This document shows, piece by piece, positions 30,861 to 44,282 of a DNA stretch of 64,000 bases. Positions within the stretch are counted from its first letter, which is position 1, and every line of letters starts with the position of its first letter. The stretch comes from Diadophis punctatus similis. Lineage: Eukaryota > Chordata > Lepidosauria > Squamata > Dipsadidae. The position numbers and the translations under genes are program-made. The notes below the pieces were generated by a model that did not search any database, had not been told where the DNA came from, and saw only the letters and a list, made by a program, of their open reading frames with translations. Where the stretch lies: assembly GCA_023053685.1 (NCBI GenBank), contig JALIGW010000002.1:239411177-239475176 (forward strand), in the 5' to 3' direction.

Positions 30861-30975
30861 ATACATTTCCATTAAAAACTATTGTTCTTGGTTAGAGTAA
30901 ACAACTGTTCTTTGTTTGTGAAGGTGGAATTAAAAATCATATAGCAAGCATTTAATATCTAAATAGGAAAGCATT

Positions 30976-30978
<3 letters not shown>

Positions 30979-31025
<47 letters not shown>
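30979..31025 (+). repeat. (ATTG)n microsatellite
   Basis: About 11 ATTG units. Confidence 0.95.
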
Positions 31026-31026
<1 letters not shown>

Positions 31027-31772
31027 TTATTTACCACCCATCTCGTAACAAACGACTCTGGGTGGAAAGTAGCCACTCTGCTGTTGTCTGTCAGCTGCCA
31101 CTTTATGTTTGCTTGTGCTTTGTTGCTATGCAGTGACAGACTGCCCTGAACTGTGGAGAGGGGAAATGAAGTGGGGAATGCTTGGGAAAATGAAAGTAAG
31201 TGCTGTATCTCCTCGAGAGGCTGCCTCAAAGCCACTCAGCTGGAAGAAGGAGGGAGCCACATACCAAACCACGCTTGAATGGACTATTATGAAAACATCT
31301 TGCCTGAACCTGATTGGTTACCCTGGGGTGGGCAATGAGAGATAGTTAAGGCAGGGGGGGGGGAGTAGAACTTAGGAATTTTGACGCGCAATTCTCAGTT
31401 CTGGCTTTGCAATGCTGCAATACATTTGTCTAATAAACTATACCTTCCTCAACAAATGGAGCCAAGGATCATTTCTGTTTAGAGGTTTAGGTTGTGGCAG
31501 GTCCAACAGTCATTTTTACCATTTAGACCAGATAGGAAAATGACCCGATAAACATTTCTACTTTACTTTATTGTAAAGCTACTTTAACAACTCTGAAGGT
31601 ACAATTATCTAGTCACCATAATAGCCTGAGAACTTAGGGAGGGTCCCTTCTGAACCTTTTTTTCTGCTTACTATGCAGCTGCAGGCATGCTGCCTTTTAT
31701 CTGACTGTTCCCAAATAGCATCTTCACCCAAGGTTTTTCTCACAGACTGTTACATCTCCTAAAATACAGGGT
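31026..31772. other. No gene; V2R-flank-like block near 31.5 kb
   Basis: 31510-31580 (AGACCAGATAGGAAAATGAC; TTTACTTTATTGTAAAGCTA) resembles the 3' flank of the second V2R gene (52460-52520). 31430-31445 has TAATAAACTATACC, a possible poly-A signal of an unclassified element. The rest is unassigned. Confidence 0.4.
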
Positions 31773-32218
31773 CAGGAGTGCGCTGCTGGGGGTTCGCAAG
31801 GGTTTGGGAGAACCTCTAGCTAAGATTCTGTGCAGTTTAGAGAACCCCCAAATCCCACTCCTGGCTGGCCCTGCCCACCCTGCCCTGCCCCTCCCAGGAA
31901 TCCCCATGCGGCCCGTTTTGGATGCAGGTAAGTGCAGGGCGCGCGTGGAGGCTCGGGGAGGGTGAAAAACGGGCCTACCGGAAGTTTGGGAAGGCTGGAA
32001 ACGGGCCTGTTTCCAGCCTCCAGAGGGCCTTCGGAGCCTGGGGAGGCCATTTTTGCACTCCAAGAGGCTCAAGGAAAGCCTCCGGAGCCCGGGGAGGGCA
32101 AAAATGCCCGCCCACCATGGTGCAGGAGGTTGAGTAGGCCCCGCCCACCATGGCCACGCCCACCCAGCAACCGGGCAGAGAACTCCTTGCTAAAATTTTT
32201 GAAGCCCACCCCTGTACA
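31773..32218. mobile_element. Decayed hAT MITE, C/G-rich
   Basis: CAGGAGTGCGCTGCTGGGGG at the left and AAGCCCACCCCTG at the right; interior GAGAACCCCCAAATCCCACTC and CCACCATGGCCACGCCCACC. No clean duplication. Confidence 0.55.
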
Positions 32219-33175
32219 GGGTGCATGTATCAAGGCAACACTTAAGAATACAGGCTTAAGTTCCAGAAATATCTTGATAGACTTGAACAATTGGAAGCTA
32301 AAACATATGATGGAGAGTTGCGGAACTGGGTATGCCTAGTCTAACAAAGAGAAGAACTAGGGTGAGATATTGCAAGTCTTCCAATATTTGAGGGGCTTCC
32401 ATAGAGAGAAGGGGGGGGGGCAAACAATTCAAAGTTCCTGAAGGTAGAATAAGAAGAAACTGATAGTAGATTATTAAAGATAGATCCAACATAGAATTAA
32501 GGAGAAATTTCCTGATAGTGAGAACAATTAATCAGAGGGATGACTTGCCTCCAGAAGTTGTGGGTGCTCCATCACTGGAGGTTTTAAAAAAGAGATTCGA
32601 CAACCATTTGTTTGGATTGGTACAGAGCAGAGTTCTCCAACCTTTCCAGGTTGTGGCCTGGAGCGTGGGGAGGGGTGGAAAGAGGGGATGATTTTGTGGG
32701 AGGAGCAAGTGCACATGCACATATCAGAGGTGGGATTCACTTACCTTCCCTACCGGTTCTCAAATGTGAGCGCTCGCGTGCTCACTTCACTCACATGTGC
32801 CTCATCTGCGTATGGCCTTCTGTGCATGCATAGTGCTCATGCATTATGTCGGGGCAGGTTGGCGGAGCCTCCCGCAATTGCCGCTACCAGTTCGCGCGAT
32901 CTGGAGAGAACCGGCTGAATACCACCACTGGTGTATGTGTGTGCAAGTGCCCATGACGTTTGTGGTGGCATGCGAGTGGGGCCGTGAGCACCTCGATGAG
33001 TGGGGCTATGAATGCGGGTGGAGGCCCACGCACCAGCTGGCCACTCACACAGCCTGGTGGTGATCAGCCTGCGGCCTGGTAGTGGGTCGCTGCCCACAGG
33101 TTGGGGACACCTGGTATAGGGTCTCGAGCAGGGTGTTGACTAGAAGACTTCCAACGTCCCTTCCAACTATGTGAT
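32219..33175 (+). mobile_element. CR1 LINE 3' fragment split by hAT MITEs
   Basis: CR1 at 32255-32637 (GAAGCTAAAACATATGATGG; GAGAACAATTAATCAGAGGG) resumes at 33114 with GTATAGGGTCTCGAGCAGGG and a tail at 33170. The hAT MITE 32638-33113 lies between. Confidence 0.75.
32638..33113. mobile_element. hAT MITE with a second MITE nested in it
   Basis: Ends CAGAGTTCTCCAACCTTTCC and GGTTGGGGACACCTG; flanks GTACAGAG / GTATAGGG, 6 of 8. Nested at about 32726-32932 is CAGAGGTGGGATTCACTTACC ... CTGAATACCACCACTG with the usual TGTGCATGCATAG centre. Confidence 0.75.
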
Positions 33176-33407
33176 TCTGTAATTCTGTAACATGATAGTG
33201 TGGGCTTGTAGGGACAAACAGAGCATCCTATTGGTGTAATAGCTGCCTAGCTACCCAGTTGGACCCTTTCTCAGACTGTTGGAGCTGATTTGTACTGGGG
33301 ATTTTCAACCTCCATAACAGATCTGATAAGGAGCAGGAGTCTGTGTCTTGCTTGGCAAGGTAGTCATACATTAGACCTCCTCTTTATCTTAGAGGAGATG
33401 TCACCAA

Positions 33408-33645
33408 GAGCTGTGATGACGCAGTGGTTAAAATGCAGTACTGCTTCTGCTGACTGCTGGCTGTCAGCAATTCAACAGTTCAATTCTCACTGGCTCAAGG
33501 ATGGAAGGATTCAGCCTTCCATCCCTCCTAGGTTGGTAAAATGAGGACCCAGATTGTTGGGGGCAAATATGCTGACTCTGTAAATCGCTTAGAGAGAGCT
33601 GTAAAGCAATGGGGAGTGGTATATAAGTCTAAGTGTTATTGCTAT
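33408..33645 (+). mobile_element. tRNA-derived SINE
   Basis: Head GAGCTGTGATGACGCAGTGG, B box CAGTTCAATTC, body and tail TAAGTGTTATTGCTAT. Confidence 0.8.
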
Positions 33646-33681
33646 AATCTGAAGTTGGAAAGGATTTCTACCACCATGTAG

Positions 33682-33975
33682 AGAGCCGAGGTGGCGCAGC
33701 GGTTAGAGTGGGGTACTGCAGGCCACTTCAGCTGACTGTGATCCGCAGGTCAGCGGTTCAAATCTCACCGGCTCAAGGTTGACTCAGCCTTCCATCCTTC
33801 CGAGATAGGTAAAATGAGGACCCAGATTGTTGGGGGCAATATAAATATACATTGCTTACTGGTGTAAACCGCTTAGAGAATGCTTGCACTGTGAGGCGGT
33901 ATATAAATGTCACAAATAAACAAACAAACAAACAAACAAACAAACAAACAAACAAACAAACAAATAAATATAGCT
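33682..33975 (+). mobile_element. tRNA-derived SINE with (CAAA)n tail
   Basis: Head AGCCGAGGTGGCGCAGCGGT, B box CGGTTCAAATC, variant body ATAAATATACATTGCTTACT, then about 14 ACAA units. Confidence 0.85.
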
Positions 33976-34474
33976 AAGGTGCAATCACACCTTGATTCAG
34001 TTGCAGGTACAGAGTATCCTGGACCAGAATCTTGAGATACTTTGATGGAGTGAAGGACTCTGAAGTTGGGTGGTTCATCCCTCTTTCTAGGCATTCATGT
34101 TGGGCAAAGAGAAATTAATGCTTACCTGGGAAGGATCTAAAAGGGCATCAGTGTTTGATTCACTATCTGCTGAATCTACAGGAAAAGGTCTAGGTAATAC
34201 ACAATTCATTGTATTACCGTATGCCTTGGAATCTGTCTCCGAGGCCATAACAAGCATTCATACACAGTCACATAATTTTCTATGGACTTGATCGGAAAGA
34301 GGAAATGTGAAATTATATTTATTAAAAACTGTCCTTTTCTACCATGACTTGAAAAAAAATTGGAATTTCTGAAGGTTTTTTTTTTTGAAAGTGGACATTA
34401 AAATGTAAAAGGTTGCTTGTCAAAATTATTAACTGAATTTTTGGAAGGTATTTACCAAAACTCATGTTTCCATT
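33976..34474. other. 3' flank of V2R gene 1
   Basis: No gene. On the minus strand AATAAA at 34318-34323, about 150 bases past the stop, is a possible poly-A signal. The frame 34097-34291 (+) has no recognised domain. Confidence 0.4.
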
Positions 34475-35370
34475 TTATTTTGACATCACATGTTCTTTTG
34501 TATTCAGATCTGGTCTTAGGAAAATAATGAAACATTTGGGGATGAAGATGCAGCCCAGAAGTCCTGCATTGGAGGACAAGATGGAGAAGACCTGCACAGC
34601 CACCATGTACTTTCCTTTGGTGCTCAGGTAGGTGGGCACGAAAGACACCCAGACACTACAGAAGACCAGCATGCTGAAGGTGATCAACTTGGCTTCATTG
34701 AAGGAGCCAGGAAGCTTCCTAGCCAGGAAAGCTACTGTGAAGCAGATGGTGGCCAGGAAGCCCATGTAGCCCAGGGCTCCATAGAACATGGTGACAGAGC
34801 CTTCATTGCACTGTAGAATGATTTCTCCAGATTGTGAGTGCATGTCAGACTCAGGGAAGGAGGGGAAAGTGCTCAACCAAATACTACAGAAAACAACTTG
34901 GAAACCAGAGCATGACAGGATAATGGAGTTGGCCAAACTCTTTCCCAGCCATCTCTGCACATTATTCCCTGGTTTTGTGGCCCAGAAGGCCAGCACCACT
35001 GTGATGGTTTTGGCCAAGACAGAAGAAATGGCAGCAGAGAAGATGATGCTGAAGGCTGTTTGTCGAAGAAGGCAGGTGACTCTCTTTGGCTGGCCAATGA
35101 ACAAGAAGGAGGTGAAGAAGGAAAGCAGGAGACAAACCAGAAGGATATAAGAGAGGTCCCGGTTGTTGGCTTTGACTATGGGAGTTTCTTGGAATTTAAT
35201 GAAAGTTCCCAAGACAAAACATGTGACCAAAGAGAGAAACAAGGCAATGGAAGTCAAGGCGATCCCCAATTTTTCTTGATAGGATAGGAAAGTCTTAATC
35301 TTTGGGATACAGTGATCTTGGTTGTTGTTTGGATGTTGATCTGCTGGACAATAGCTGCATTGTTCTGCAT
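34475..35370 (-). CDS. V2R gene 1 exon 6: seven-transmembrane domain
   Basis: Acceptor TTGCTCTTTTCAG ends at 35371. The exon opens with [17 protein letters not shown] (last cysteines), then [14 protein letters not shown] into TM1, [13 protein letters not shown] (TM2), [13 protein letters not shown] (TM3), [15 protein letters not shown] (TM4), [17 protein letters not shown] in the second outer loop, [18 protein letters not shown] (TM5), [16 protein letters not shown] (TM6) and [15 protein letters not shown] (TM7). Ends [13 protein letters not shown]. Confidence 0.95.
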
Positions 35371-38300
35371 CTGAAAAGAGCAACTGTAACATCCCGCTTA
35401 AAGCTTCTTGTTTCGTTAAATGCTAAAATCTTCAGTTCAAATTTGGCTGCCTGCCAGGTGTTGATGAAGCTTAATTTGGCTTCCTGACGTGCAAAGGACA
35501 CATGTGCTCAGTGGTCCCTTCCAAGTCTGATTCTTTTGAAAGGGCATTTCCACTTTTAGTTCTGGTGATGTACATTTATTGACTAGTCCAGGGATCAGCA
35601 AACCACGGCTCGTGAGCCGCATGCGGCTCTTTGGGCCCCCTGCTGTGGCTCCCTGTCCCATCACTGGCTGGCCTCGCCCTCCCCTCCCTCACCTGGCCTG
35701 AGAAGGTAAGGGCAATGGCGTGAATGGAGAAGCGGCCGTGGCTATTTCTCTGGCGCTGGTTGAGGAACATAGCCACCCCCAGTGGAGGCTTCCCCCCTCC
35801 TCCCCCTCTCACGACTCCCTGGTTGGCTGTGGAGGGGCCAGGAGTGTGCACATGCGCAGGGAGACCCTGAAGCGAGCACCAAGCGCAGCAAAGGCACGCT
35901 TGGAGGACAGGCGGCAGGTGGCTGCTCGCTTAAGGAGGGTCTTTGGACACGGCTTCTCTCCTGCCCTAAGGATCTGGCCATTGCATTGCCATGTCCCCCC
36001 CCCCGCAGCTCTTCAGCCGAGCGGGGTGGATGTAAGCTCCAGCCCGAAAACAGCAGGAAGCGAAGGCTGCCTTTGCTCCAGTGACCCTCCTCCCCCTCCT
36101 TCTCCTCTAATGCGGGGTGGGGTGGGGCATGGCAAGGTAATGACCGGCTCCTTAGGGCAGGAGAGAAGCCGCATGCAAAGACCCTCTTTAAGCGAGCAGC
36201 TGCCCGCCGCCCACCCTCCGCTTGCGCCTTTGTGCCTTGAGGAGGATCTCCCCGCGTATGCCACAGCCAGCCAGGGAGTCGAGAGAAGGGGAGGAGGGTC
36301 GCCCAAAGAGAAGTCGGAGGTGGCGATCATTCCTCAGCACACACAGAGAGAAGGAGAGAGAGAAATGGAGAAAGAGAGAGATGGGAGAAAGAGAGAGATG
36401 GGTGGGGAGGAAGGGGGAGAGAGAGAGATAGAGAGACATGGGGAGAGGGAAAGAGAGAAAGAAAAATGAGGGGGAGAAAAAGAGATGGAGAGAGAGAGAG
36501 AGGGAAAAGAGAGAGACAGATACCTTTTTCTCATAGAAAACAGACCCACAAAACCTGGGTAGGTGTAGCTGGGGGTCATGTGATTCGGTGGGAGTGACGT
36601 TGAGTTGGCTACGCCCACCCAGGTTTTGTAGCTCTGGGTGTTTTGTTTTCTCGGGGAAATGGGTCCAAATGGCTCTTTGACTTTTTAAGATTGCCGACCC
36701 CTGGACTAGTCTGTCGTTATTTGTACTTTTCCCTGCTTCTTTCCCCCTCTCATTCATATGTAGACATCAAAGGAAGAATCAGTTCCCTTTGATCATACAT
36801 TTTAGAGATTGATCAGAAAAACCCTCCAGAGACTTTTGTTTACTCACTCCATCCAGAGGGGAACAAGCAAGCAACAAGCGAAAGCCCCTAATACCTTGGG
36901 AATTGACTTGCAAACTTGACTAATTCTCTGAACTTCAGAGTGGATTTTGACTCCTCTGTTGAAATTGAAACTCCTGAGGCAATGGTACTTCCCCTTTCTT
37001 GTATGGTCTCTATTTAGACTTGATTAAATGGCTATTCTTATTAGGGACTTGCCAGGTATTGGAGAGAGGGAGGCGATTTCTACTGTACTTAAATAAGACA
37101 TTCAGAGGGGAAACGTTGCTTGGAATGGAACGTCTTACAGGCGAAGGACCACTTAGAACAGTGATGGCGAACCTTTTTTCCCTCGGGTGCCGAAATAGTG
37201 CATGTGCGCGCTATCGCACGCGCGTGCATGCCCACACCCATAATTCAAAGCCCCTCACTCGCCTCACCCCCTGCGCATGCGTGCACGACCCATCCCACTC
37301 CCCCATTTCCCGACTTCCAGTGGGCCCAGTAGGCCCATTTTTCATCCTCCCCAGGCTCCAGAGGCTTTCTTGGAGCTTGGGGAGGGCAAAAACGCTCCAC
37401 CCCCGCCACCCTGGAGGCCCTCCGGAGGCCAAAATCGCCCTCCTAGAGCCTCCGCATGAGCCAAAAATCAGCTGGCGGGCACACACATGTGCACTGGAGC
37501 TGAGCTAGGGCAACGGCTCGCGTGCCGGCAGATATGGCTCTGCGTGCCACCTGTGGCACCCGTGCCATAGGTTCGCCATCACTGACTTAGAACAACATAT
37601 TTCAGCAAAAATTGCAAAACAACGCTTCTTTTGGCACGGCCCGAGAAAAGTAAGATGGAGGGGGACCTTAAGTTGAGCTCGGAGTGGGTTGAAGAGTTTA
37701 GCTTTCAAGCATTCCCTTTTCTAACTTTTTCCTCCCACTAAGACAGGAAGCTCCAGCACAAACTCCCGATTTCCTGATTTTCACTCACCTCCTTCCCCCA
37801 TGGCATTATGTTGTGGAACTTCCCACTTTTAAAGGAAATGGGGCGAATAACAATTTGAAAATAGAAAGGTGTGATGAAAATGAAAGGTAAGAGAAGACAT
37901 CTCCCTGGTAATGCTAAGCTTTCATTGCTCCAGTATTTTAATGTTCTCCCAGTTTAATCTCCAAGATAATTTCTTATAACAGAATAAGAGTTGGAAGGAA
38001 CCTTTGAGGTCTTCTAGTCCAACCCCCTGATCAAGCAAGAAACCAGACGTGGGTTCCTCCCAGTTCGGGCCGGTTCTATAGAACCAGTAGTAACTTGGCG
38101 GTCTGGGTCGCTAGAACCGGCAGCGACCTAGGCCTGCCACGCTCCTGAACTGGTTCTCGCGGCGGTGCCATAGTCATCGCCATCTTGTTTTTAGCTTCTG
38201 CGCATGTGCAGAAGCTTTTTTTAAGTACTGCACATGCGCGCGCACGCAATGCGCCCCCCGCAGCACATCCCCGAGCAAACCGGCAGCAAAGAAAACCAGA

Positions 38301-41300
38301 ACCCACCCCTGCAAGAAACCCTATAGCATTTTGGAGAAATGGTTGTCCAATCTCTTCTTAAAAAATTTCCAGTGTTGGAGCACCCAGAACTTCTGGAGGC
38401 AAGTTGTTCCATTGACTAACTGTTCTAACTGTCATGTTAGAACAAGTCAGGTTCCACCGATTAATTGTACTAACTTATCGCTCACTAGGGAAAATTATAC
38501 ATATCATAAAGATATGAACGGCTAAAAAGACTGTCAAAATGCCCTCGTGGAAAATGTTGGGGTATGTGGTCTTCCCGGAAAAGAAAGTTTGCCTCTTTCC
38601 TTTGGTGCCACCCACCTTCTATGCTGGAGATGGTTCCTTCTGCACAGAGAAGACAGTCATAGCAACAGATGGGCTTCCCTTCCTGAGCCACCTTCATGAA
38701 TCCGGGATGGCAGCTTTCCACACACCTGGATGGAGGCAGGGGCTAAGCAAAAGGAGGAAGACCATTCAGAAAATGATTTATGATTTAATTTCTAGAGCAG
38801 TTGGTTGTCCCCAGTTCAAGGCTTAGCTTTGTTAAATTGGAAGCCTATATAAAGAGCTCAACAATCCATTTGGTTGTATCTTCCTTCCTTCCTTCCTTCC
38901 TTCCTTCCTTCCTTCCTTCCTTCCTTCCTTCCTTCCTTCCTTCCTTCCTTCCTTCCTTCCTTCCTGATGATAGCAGTGTTCCGATATCTCAGATATCGCA
39001 AGCAGAAGAGGGGGTCAACCTATTCTCCAAAGCACCTGAAGGCAGGACAAGAAGCAATGGATGGAAACTAATCAAGGAGAGAAGCAACCTAGAACTAAGG
39101 AGAAATTTCTTGACAGTTAGAACAATTAATCAGTGGAACAACTTGCCTCCAGAAGTTGTGAATGCTCCAACACTGGAAGTTTTTAAGAAGATGTTGGACA
39201 ACCATTTGTCTGAAATGGTATAGGGTTTCCTGCCTAAGCAGAGGGTTGGACTAGAAGACCTTCAAGGTCCCTTCCAACTCTGTTATTCTATTCTATTCTA
39301 TTCTATTCTATTCTATTCTATTCTATTCTATTCTATTCTATTCTATTCTATTCCATTCCATTCCATTCCATTCCATTCCATTCCATTCCATTCCATTTTT
39401 TCCTCTTTCTAATTTTTCTCTTCCATTTTTGTTTAGGTCAGGGATCTGCAACCTTTAACACTCAAAGAGCCATTTGGACCCATTTCCCACAGAAAAGAAA
39501 ACACTGGGAGCCACAAATCCTGAGTGGGTGTGGCCAACTTGATGTCACTCACTCCCATCCAGTCACATGACCCCCCCCAGCCATGCCTACCCAGCCGGTC
39601 ATTAGGACAGAGAACCGGTTGTTAAAAAACACCCGGAACCACAAAACCCTGATAGGAGCTGAGATAGCGCAGTGGTTAAAAGCAGCATTGCGACCTTCAG
39701 CTGATTGCTAGTTCAGCAGTCCAGCTGTTCGAATCTCACTAGGCTCAAGGTTGACTCAGCCTTCCATCCTTCCGAGGTGGGTAAAATGAGGACCCAGATT
39801 GTTGGGGGCAATATGCTGAACTCTGTAAACCGCTTAGAGAGGGCTGTAAAGCACTATGAAGCGGTATATAAGTAAAGTGCTATAAAACCCTTTTGACATC
39901 TCTCTCTCCCCCTCTCTCCCTCCCTCCCTCTCTCCCTCCCCCCTCTCTCTATGTCTCTCTCTATGTCTCTCTCTGGCCAGCTGTGGTTGTGAGAGGAGAA
40001 GGAGGGGGAGGAGGAGGGTCACCAGTGGTGGGATCACCTGACAGAGAGCCACAGCAAAGGGCCCAAAGAGCCGCATGCGGCTCCGGAGCTGCAGGTTGCA
40101 GACACCTGATTTAGGTTCTACATTTATATATTCAATTGCTCAAGGTAAACTTTTAAGATTTTTTTTCCTTTGGGTAAATGAACTCAAGTCTAACTTGGCT
40201 CAAATATACCTCCCTTCATAGAAGACCAGTGAATAGTTTCCTTAAAGAATTAGGGGTATATTTTCTCACAACCAGATTGATAGCTAAGCAAAGAATTTGG
40301 TGCCTATCTTGGAGGATGTAATCCACATTCAAAACCTTTCTCTCCCCCAAGAAAGCAATTCTGATGTTAAGAGATTCACAGAGACGGAAGTACAGATTCA
40401 CCTCACCTTCTTCACCTCATCCATCTCTGCCGAACTCTTTGGATTGACCCTAAACTTGAAATTCAGGGACCTCCGTTTTTCTAGGCTGCCAAACATCTTT
40501 TTTCCAAATGACCTGTTATGAAGCAGCCAAGTGACAATGTCCAGCTCTGCTGTCAAATCTCCCTTCTCATCCAGATACACTCCATCTATGGATTTATTAT
40601 AAAACTCAGAGTTCCCAAGGAAGGGATGAATCTGGAATGGAAGAGAGAATGGGAACGTTTAAACAGGATGTCCAGATTTCCGTGGCTTCTTTGTTCCATG
40701 ACGAGACCACTTGTAAACCACTTCATCAACGCATGGCACAACATAGGAGAACAAACCCATCAGGACAAGATTCAGCAGGGGAGGGATATAACATCATCTA
40801 TCTCCAGGTTACAACACAGTCCTTTCAGCAGTTCCAAGAAGGCTCCACACCCATTTGCACCAACCAGGTGATCCTGAAGACACAGATAAACCTCCAGGTG
40901 GCCTCAATGACTCTCTAATAGAATGCAAATGACCAGCTGTCTGCAAGGAGATTAAATCCTTCTCGATGAGCTTTCTACACTTTTCTGAGGAAGTTACATT
41001 TGAACACACATGACAAAGACATGGCAGACCAGACCCTTTGGCTCTCTCACACAAGAGTTTTACAATCTTGCTGTGAATTCCATTTTGTTGACCCCACGTG
41101 CCGTTCATGGATGGACACAACCTTCTCTCTTTTGAAGAGAAATGTCCTCCTCACTCAGGAGGAAGAGATGCAAGCAATTCTTCTCTCCTTCTACCGTCAG
41201 AGCCAAGGGTGGGTTCTAACTTACTTCACTGCCGGTTCACTTCTTCCCACACTGCATGGCTGTACCTAGTGGGTGTGCGCGCGCTTCACATGCACATGCA

Positions 41301-44069
41301 TGCACAGTGCCGGAAACTCGGCTTCTGCGCATGCGCAGAAAAAAAAATTCCCTCCAAATAAATTTTTTTTTAAAAAAAGATGGCAGCACCCAAGGACCGG
41401 CACCATCCGAACCGGTTCAGTGATGTCATTGTGATGTCACCAGCGGGTCGCTACAGGTTTGAGCGAACCGGTCTGAACCGGGAGGAACCCACCTCTGGTC
41501 AGAGCTAACTGAAAATTGGATTCTCTGGGTAAGTAGTGGCTGATTGTAGAGGGAAAAGAAATGAAGGGAATTCCAAAAGGAGAGGAATGGAAAGATGGGA
41601 TTAAATTTATTTCTTGTACTCAGAACGAATTCTATTTTTCAGAACAGCTGTGATGTTCTTACAATTACAAAGAGGATTCTCGGCTGCGGGAGAGATGCAT
41701 GTATCAGAAAAGAAATACCTGCCAAGCCTTCAACCTTGGAGTTTCCAAGCTCTTATCACCTTCCATCTTTGTCCTCTTGGATCTGGAAAAATAGGCTGTG
41801 TGTAAGGCCCGTGCCACAGCCCAGATGGTCTTGTAAATAAAATAGTTGTCTAGACAAAGGATCTGATCCCTCTTCTCCAGGGACGGAGTCTCTAGTTCAT
41901 CTCTTTCTTTGCACCGTCTCCAGATTTTTACAGAAAAGGCATCCTTGGTCTCTGAACACGTGTAGGATTTCTCTGCAAAGCGTTTAATGAAGTCGTAAAG
42001 CTTCCTATACCCACCACACTTTGTCAATCGACTCGTCTTCAAAAGAAAGGAAACAATGCTGTGCATGAAATGGAAGGAAATTTCCTGGTCTGTCAAATAG
42101 GAAGTTAAGTCCCAGAGCACCGTTGTCACCAGGACTTTACCGGCAGCACGTTCCTTAATTCTTTGCTGTACCCAGTCTAGAATTGCTATTCCTGCATTGA
42201 TTGAATCGAGCTCTGCAGCATAAAGGAAGACGTTCACTTGTCTCCAGTTGCGATACGGAGGCAAATCTATGACGATCTTGCGAGTGGTGGTTAAAAATCT
42301 CTGTGATATAACTGGACAAATGCCGTTCCGTATAAGCAGGGGGGTCAATGTTGTCATGAATTTCTGCCCCTGGTCACTGTCTGGAGCAATCAGACCAACC
42401 AAAGTCCACCTGAAATGGAGGAGAAGCTTGACCATTCCTGAATACTGGAACCCTTCAGCAGGAAGCATCGGGTAGAAGAAAGGAAAGTGAGTTTTGTCCT
42501 TCAGAATCTGGGAAACAAAATTGTAACTAATCTGAAAAAGAAGGAAAAGTGGTTTCAGGACTGCCATCCTGCTACCTCATGCATTGCCTGCTGTCAGACT
42601 GCCATACTCAATGGAGAGGAGGGGGAGAAATGGTGGGATAAGAGGAGGTGTTGTGGCCTGTCTGCCGCCGGCTCCTCCAGCTGCTGAATCAGATGAGGAG
42701 GAGGCGTGGGAGTCAGGATCAGCATCAAGGCAACCTGAGAGCTCCGAGGGAGAAAGGGAATGGTGCTGTGTGAAAGAGAAACAGAGGTGGAGCCTGGGCT
42801 GTCCGTCAGCCCTCAGATGGAGTGTCAACAGCCCCCAGGTCTGGAGGTGGCTGATGAGGAAGAGGAAGAACAGCTGGGTCCAATGCCTGACACACAGATG
42901 CACAGAAGGCAGAGGAGAGGAGAGCAGTGGACATCTGTGGGCCGATCCTTGGGGTGGAAGAGCTACCACTGCTAGTGAAGCCCCATTCTAGCTCTGGGGA
43001 TGAAAGGCAGGGGATGGAGATGAATAAATGTGGCAAACAACTATTCATCTTCCAGCTGGCTGGACTTATCAGCCTGCTGTGGGAGAGAAACTTTTTGGTG
43101 GGGCTGCTGGCGCTCTTAATAAAGGAATTTTTGAGTTAACTTCAGAGGGTTGGTCATGTTTGGGGAGTTGGGTCAGAACAGCAGGGTTAGCATGAGAGGA
43201 AACAAAACTATGCATTGTGCTATCGTGCCACAAGTCACACTGTGGAATACAGAATCATCCAGCCTGTGAAGACAGGGACTATAACCAAAACAATTTGTTA
43301 GCACCTAATTGGACATTCAATAATAATTAGGGGGGAAGTTTGGAATAAGGGAAAAGTTAACCATATGCTTTGCACGTGAAAATCCCAGATCCAGCTTTGC
43401 TTCTTCTGTAACAGTTTGGATTAGTAAAGCGTACTTTTGCTAACAATGGATCCGAGAATCTTTCTTTCCTTTTTTTTATTTTTTTATTTTTTTTATACAC
43501 AAAAACATGACATAACATACAAACATATAATCTTAGGAATTCAACTTCCTATCTTAATTATAGCTAAAGATCAGTACAAAATTTCATATACATATATTAT
43601 AAATATTTACCTTTCTAATTCATTTCAGTATTCATTTCTTCCATATATTTGTCACTATAACTTATCTCAATTACTAAATCCTTACTTATATTATAATTTA
43701 TCTAACAATTCTCTATATTATATAATAGTATAATATTTAATTGAATAATTAAATTATTCTAATTTCTAAATTGCTTTCTATAACTCCCATATGAATTTCT
43801 TTAACACAAATTCAATCCTCTATTTCCAATTATATTTATTTACAATCTATCTTCTCCTTTTTATAGAAATCCATATACATATATATCTAACCTGTCTTTA
43901 CCATACATTTCATAGCTCAACATCCCTATTGTTTATATAAATTGGTAGATTTCTTGCCATATGTCATATAATTTATACTCCACTACTCTTTAATATATTT
44001 TTCTATAACTTAATTTTTATTTCGTGTTTTATTTTTCTTTCATCTATATTACTACTTCTTTCTTTTTAT

Positions 44070-44158
<89 letters not shown>

Positions 44159-44209
44159 CATACATACATACACACATGTATATACACATATACACACACA
44201 CTCACACAT

Positions 44210-44282
<73 letters not shown>

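Noticed and set aside
35720..36469. 249-codon plus frame
   Set aside because: Lies inside a hAT element with exact target duplication and ends in GA-rich simple sequence.
38700..38735. TCCATCCAG as acceptor of V2R exon 5
   Set aside because: It would break phase with exon 4; TTTTGCTTAG keeps phase and restores the conserved PLP opening in both genes.
42584..42991. 135-codon plus frame near V2R exon 3
   Set aside because: Falls inside the TGTTGTGG solo LTR and matches no known protein domain.
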